From Linnemannia hyalina (Eukaryota; Mortierellomycota; Mortierellomycetes; Mortierellales; Mortierellaceae), in the NCBI GenBank assembly GCA_019671135.1, contig JAHRHY010000010.1, positions 124,001-188,000 of the forward strand: a stretch of 64,000 bases of DNA. Reading direction: 5' to 3'. The translations under genes were made by a program, and so were the position numbers. Of this stretch, positions 60,022 to 64,000 are shown piece after piece (position 1 is the first letter of the stretch; every line of letters begins with the position of its first letter). The notes under the pieces are model-generated. The model was not told the origin of the DNA, searched no databases, and saw only the letters and a program-made list of their open reading frames with translations.

Positions 60022-61893
60022 TCATTGTAAGGGATAGAAAAAAGGACCTGTGTATGTTCTTGCGACTTTTAGTCCGGGCAATCTTTGCATCATCGACTGA
60101 ACGAATGGAGGTAGCACGACGTTGTCTCTTTCACAATGTGTATAGAGCTCGATGAACTTCAGCCTTGGCCAATGTGACACCATCCAGTCTGCCTCGTCCT
60201 GACCAAACCCGAATCCAGGTACCATTGCATCCAAGTTGAACGACCCATGAAGCTCCTCTAGGTTCATGAGTCCATCCAGCAACTGTAGCCATCCAAGACG
60301 CCCTCTCGATCGATCCTCAAGCGTCAACAATCCAGGAAAGGTCCTGTCCCTGTACGGGAGATAACGTCCTTCATTGAAGCGACGGTTGTTGTCTACTACA
60401 ACCTTCAGATCTAAAATCCGTAACTGGGTCAAAGCCCCGACTTGACGATAGAATCTCTCCAAGTCAATCGCCCAGTCTGGAATGGATTCCGCAATGGTCA
60501 GCGCATCTGCAGGATGTTCCGGGTTCTGTTCATTATCTGTCAGTCGAAGGTACAGTTCCAACTCTCGAAACTTGGTAGACGCCCACTGTTGAGTGACCAA
60601 ACATTCCAGCGGAATCTCAAACCTAGAGTAAAAGGACCTACTGATCCTGAACACCTCCAAGTTCGACGACTGAAAGAAAATCGAGACCAACGAGTCCACA
60701 TCAATCCAGCGGCATCTGTCAAACACAATACTCTTGATCGACTCCTTGTGAAAGTCGAGTCCGTCTCCAAATGTCCTGACATCCTCAGAGAGTTGAGCGA
60801 TGTGGAGGGATTCCACGGTGTTGACAGGCATGCTGTGGAGGAATGCGAGCGCCATAGTCCCTTCCTTATCTGTGTAAGTATGGAGTTTTCTCAGATGTCT
60901 CAACTTGGGACACGCCTTGCTGATCCTGGTCGCCACGTCAAAGGTGTGTACTGGTGCCTGAAGGCCGATCGAGGGCACGTCGATCGATACGAGTTCAGGA
61001 AGGAACTCGAAAAGTGGCACTATGACGTCAGCCTCAATGTCGCCGAAAGTGATCACCAGTCCCCAGTCCGTCAGTCGTCTCAATGGCTCCTTGCGCTCCG
61101 TGATCGGTCCAAGCAACGCTGATACCGTGTCCACCAAACGAACCTCATCGTCGTCATCCTCCTCATCCGAAGGCGGCAATCTCTGACCCTGGAGAGTCTC
61201 AAAGACTAGAGAGAAGGACTCTAAGAGGGCCGGAAGGTTGTGGACGAGGGCTTTGAGGGTCTCTTCAGCGACGAGATCTTTCGTGTACAGTTTCAGGGAC
61301 AGTGACCGCAAAGTGCTCATAGAGGAGAGTGCTCGTGCCAGAAAGTAGAGATCAAAGGCGGTATCGACCTTGACCGCCTCCAAGTTGAGGACTGTGAGGC
61401 GAGGACTGAGGGAAGCCACGTACAGGAACTTTGCTGGGAAACAAGGCATGTCACAAAGGCCGCGCAATGTGTCGCGAGAAAGAGTGGCGATGAGTTGTGT
61501 TGGACTGGTCCATTGAGGCGAGGATAGATTGGTGGTGGAACAGGTGCTGGGTGAACTGGTGGACTCGTCGAGAGGTATTGGTACCGGTGTTGCTGCCCCC
61601 ACTGGTCGCGTAGATTCCCCGAGAACGTGTGATATGCTCGAGTAGTATAATGTACAAATGCTCTCGCTGAACGCGAGCGAACGGATCAACCCGGCAGAGT
61701 TTGCCAGCGTCTGCAGCCCTTCCTTTGTCCAGCGATCGGTGAGTCGTACATCACAGTATTGAAAGTGCTGGCAGATGTCGTGGTACTTGTGGCAGGTCAG
61801 ACGGAAAGAGGCGATGTCTTTGTGATCGAGGTGTGATGCGACCATAAAGATCAGTTCGGTCATGTCCTTGAATCGGTCCTGTGCGGTTTCCAT
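60022..61893 (-). CDS. F-box/LRR-like protein C
   Basis: Single exon, 623 aa, the closest intact relative of F-box B. The F-box region is MTELIFMVASHLDHKD, IASFRLTCHKYHDICQ and YCDVRLTDRW (residues 11-55). The Ser/Thr/Pro-rich stretch at residues ~95-125 and the acidic run EEDDDDE near residue 253 are not in F-box B. The C-terminal block GRLGWLQLLDGL, GFGFGQDEADWMVSHWPRLKFIELYT is well kept. Role as SCF receptor is inferred; substrate unknown. It is separated from F-box B by the decayed plus-strand copy at 58852-59855. Confidence 0.85.
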   Translation of the reverse strand: METAQDRFKDMTELIFMVASHLDHKDIASFRLTCHKYHDICQHFQYCDVRLTDRWTKEGLQTLANSAGLIRSLAFSESICTLYYSSISHVLGESTRPVGAATPVPIPLDESTSSPSTCSTTNLSSPQWTSPTQLIATLSRDTLRGLCDMPCFPAKFLYVASLSPRLTVLNLEAVKVDTAFDLYFLARALSSMSTLRSLSLKLYTKDLVAEETLKALVHNLPALLESFSLVFETLQGQRLPPSDEEDDDDEVRLVDTVSALLGPITERKEPLRRLTDWGLVITFGDIEADVIVPLFEFLPELVSIDVPSIGLQAPVHTFDVATRISKACPKLRHLRKLHTYTDKEGTMALAFLHSMPVNTVESLHIAQLSEDVRTFGDGLDFHKESIKSIVFDRCRWIDVDSLVSIFFQSSNLEVFRISRSFYSRFEIPLECLVTQQWASTKFRELELYLRLTDNEQNPEHPADALTIAESIPDWAIDLERFYRQVGALTQLRILDLKVVVDNNRRFNEGRYLPYRDRTFPGLLTLEDRSRGRLGWLQLLDGLMNLEELHGSFNLDAMVPGFGFGQDEADWMVSHWPRLKFIELYTHCERDNVVLPPFVQSMMQRLPGLKVARTYTGPFFYPLQ

Positions 61894-62359
61894 GATGGGG
61901 GGAAGTAGCGAAGGACGGATGATGGAGTTGAGGGAGCAGATGAAGAAAAGAAGTCAGACAAATTGAAAGAAATTATTAGGGGTGGGTGCGTGACTGAAGC
62001 GAGTAGAACGTTGACAACTGGAATCGATGTTATCGCTGTCGTTCTCCATGCCTACTTGCTCCCCAGTTTTTATGACAGACATTGCTGATCACACGCGTTT
62101 TGGAAGTGAACGAAATAAATTTGTCTCAGACTATCAGAATTACTAGTGATCGCCGCGTCGTCTCAGTAATTCAGTCGTCTGTCGCGTATTCAATCGCCAT
62201 ACATGCATATGCTTCTCACGAACGAAACCTCTATGGAGAGCAAGCGAGGATGTATTAAATGGATGCCAGCACAACATATCCACAATTAACCTTCGAGATC
62301 CCGTCGAGAGACCTTCTGGAGGAACCCGTGGAACTCAACAAAGTTCAGGGGGGTAAAAT
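61894..62359. other. Upstream region of F-box C
   Basis: No gene is seen in these 466 bp. They should contain the promoter of F-box C. No clear motif is visible. Confidence 0.55.
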
Positions 62360-62816
62360 TATACCACCAGTTCGACAAGGAGCAGGAAGGCATCGAACAA
62401 GGAAGAAATGATCTTCTCGGACTCGATGTCGCGCTGGATGATTCGACTGGAGAGGATCTTTCGTCAGTTTAACCGTCTTGACAGATTTGCGGATTTTGGA
62501 CCTGTGGGTTGCAATGGAGCGGCGAGGCGACGACGCGACTATATCGTACAGGTACAAGGCGTTTGTCGGGATTCTGACACTTGAGGATCGGACCACGGGT
62601 CGTCTCGGTTGGCTGTAGTTGCTAGGCGGACTGACGAGTCTGGAGTAAGTCTGAGGATCTTCTAACTAAGATGCGATATTGAAAGGATTCAAGTTCAGGC
62701 AATAGGAAGTAGATTGGATTGTCGAACATTGGCCTAGACTCTATTTGATAACGATTTATACGCTAACTGTGGCTGTTCGATCGATGATCTCAAGGGTGCC
62801 AGGACTGGAAGTGTGT
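62360..62816 (+). pseudogene. 5'-truncated F-box gene fragment 3
   Basis: It begins at almost the same homologous position as fragment 1 (the QLEEEQEE region, here QFDKEQEG) and ends at the RVPGLEVCKA segment. Recognisable pieces include FSDSM, RLERIFRQF, TTGRLGWL, then an in-frame stop, LLGGL, DWIVEHWPRLY. It has several stops and frame changes and is more decayed than fragment 1. Confidence 0.82.
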
Positions 62817-63538
62817 AAAGCATCCTACGGTACTGAACAACGGATGAAGATATTCTGACATCTAACGTCAGATTATCTTATTCCCTGAACAACTCGCCTA
62901 CGGCTACGGGTGAAATAATATAGTGGATTTCACGCAAAATTATCAATTTATGATCAATGTTATTCTTGGTATAAAAAGTGCGAGCCAAAAAGGCCTATTC
63001 AATTAAGCGAAGTTGATACTGGCGAAAAGCATACCCTATTCTCCAGCCTCACCCGCACCTAACCAACACACACACAACACACTCTCTTCAGAAAGACAAC
63101 ACTCGATCTCTTTTTTTCTTCCCTTCACATTCTATACATCTGTTCCCTTTTCTACACGACACTGAACGACAACCCCACTACATTATACGCAGATTAGCGG
63201 CTTATAATGGTTTATAGATTTTTTTATTCCGAGCACGATAGACAGTTATAAACCAGTCACATATGTGTGAATAGATTGTTTCATGTGCCCTCTCCTCTCG
63301 TGCCTGTGCCTGAACACATTGAGAACTGCGTTGCGCTCCTGCTTACATCACACTCTCTGCTCTCTATTCCTCTCTGCTCTTCCCTCCCTCTATCCCTAGG
63401 TCCTTCTATCATCACTCTCTCTACTCCCCTCTCTACTATCCTCTTCTCTCCTCCTTCCCTCAGCTTTGCCCTCACCCTGCTCCTAACCATATGTAGAGCG
63501 AGCTGACATGTAACACTGTGATAGACCAAGGATGGTGT
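62817..63538. other. Intergenic region with CT- and CA-rich runs
   Basis: No gene is supported in these 722 bp. An AT-rich part (62880-63000) is followed by ACAC and TCTC-rich sequence. Two overlapping open frames on opposite strands at 63267-63529 are low complexity. Confidence 0.55.
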
Positions 63539-64000
63539 TTATTCTCTTCTCTTTGGGTACTTTCTCGAGGGTGCTTTGGGAAGAGCCTTGTAGTATTTAT
63601 CAATTGAACCAACAGTATCGATTTGCCCTCTTACGAAGGCAAGTGCATTGTTTACGGCGGACTTGTCAACCTGCAAGCCAGCTGGGATAGAGCGCAGAAC
63701 CGAATGTACAATGTCCTTCTTCCACTTGTAGAGCTGTGCATCTTTGCCTCGCCACGCTGATCCGAACCACCTATTAAGCTCTGCGATGGAGGGGGACCCA
63801 TCGACGCCGTGGTAAAACCACTCTTGCCACAGTTGGTCGAGCGTATTCGGTCGTGGGATCAGCTTGCACTCGGGCATTAGGGGCATATGGTGTTGGGTCT
63901 CTCCTCTCGCCCTCTTCTCGTCGGCGACTAAGACGGCTACTTGTCGCATTCTGTCCTCGACATTGTCGCTGGGGTTGAAAGCGGCCAGAGCTGCGCGGCG
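63539..64000 (-). CDS. 3' part of a GCR1_C-domain protein, cut by the window edge
   Basis: The frame is open from the stop at 63539 to the right edge, 153 codons, and no start can be chosen. It contains a segment TLDQLWQEWFYHG, DGSPSIAELNRWFGSAWR and then a KDAQLYKWKKDIVHSV helix (about 40-95 residues from the visible Met at 63949). This matches the Gcr1-type C-terminal DNA-binding domain (GCR1_C): W-x2-W, PSI-x-EL-x4, G-x-x-WR, then an aromatic/basic helix. That domain occurs in Gcr1-like regulators and at the C-terminus of Crypton tyrosine-recombinase transposons. The visible tail (KALPKAPSRKYPKRR) is basic. Which of the two it is depends on what lies beyond the window. Confidence 0.7.
   Translation of the reverse strand, partial: RRAALAAFNPSDNVEDRMRQVAVLVADEKRARGETQHHMPLMPECKLIPRPNTLDQLWQEWFYHGVDGSPSIAELNRWFGSAWRGKDAQLYKWKKDIVHSVLRSIPAGLQVDKSAVNNALAFVRGQIDTVGSIDKYYKALPKAPSRKYPKRRE

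Overview
The window looks like a chromosomal segment of a filamentous early-diverging fungus, most likely Mortierellomycotina (Mucoromycota). Direct evidence: short spliceosomal introns, mostly 90-150 nt, with GTAAGT/GTATGT-type donors; a tRNA-Tyr with a short intron after position 37; many A/T homopolymer tracts; and fungal multidomain proteins. The lineage is inferred from the style of the genes, mainly the expanded single-exon F-box/LRR-like family and a uncharacterised three-exon family; it was not tested by a search. I rebuilt ten intron-containing gene models by joining exons at GT-AG (once GC-AG) sites; each sums to an exact multiple of three, apart from one helicase reading frame that needs a single-base correction.

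Layout. 1-16.8 kb is nearly gene-free: one CreA/Mig1-type zinc-finger gene (3.4-4.6 kb, minus) flanked by 3.4 kb and 12.2 kb of homopolymer- and microsatellite-rich DNA. 16.8-26.6 kb (all minus): a ten-exon BCAS3-like WD40 autophagy protein, an F-box-type protein, and a cytosolic prolidase. 26.6-28.3 kb: a gap with diverged tandem repeats. 28.3-30.1 kb (minus): an uncharacterised protein. 30.6-39.9 kb is a dense housekeeping block: an alpha/beta hydrolase fused to a tyrosine/dual-specificity phosphatase, an ABHD1/3-type hydrolase, a tail-anchored heme oxygenase, and a PPPDE-thioredoxin-PUL protein.

40.0-43.8 kb is the most unusual part: a 3.83-kb element with about 246-bp terminal inverted repeats. 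It carries a RecQ-like helicase gene with a degenerate Walker A motif and a frameshift. Both inverted repeats carry the same putative promoter, start codon, first seven codons and 5' splice donor, facing inward, so each end could launch its own transcript. I recognise no transposase in it.

45.0-55.1 kb: a PX-PH phospholipase D, divergent (across a long GA microsatellite) from a low-complexity protein with six degenerate G-V-D-K-P repeats, then a GNAT acetyltransferase. 56.0-62.8 kb: tRNA-Tyr(GUA) followed by an F-box cluster in which two intact minus-strand genes alternate with three decayed plus-strand copies. The right edge holds the 3' end of a reading frame with a GCR1_C-like DNA-binding domain, possibly part of a Crypton-type element or a Gcr1-like protein; it runs off the window.
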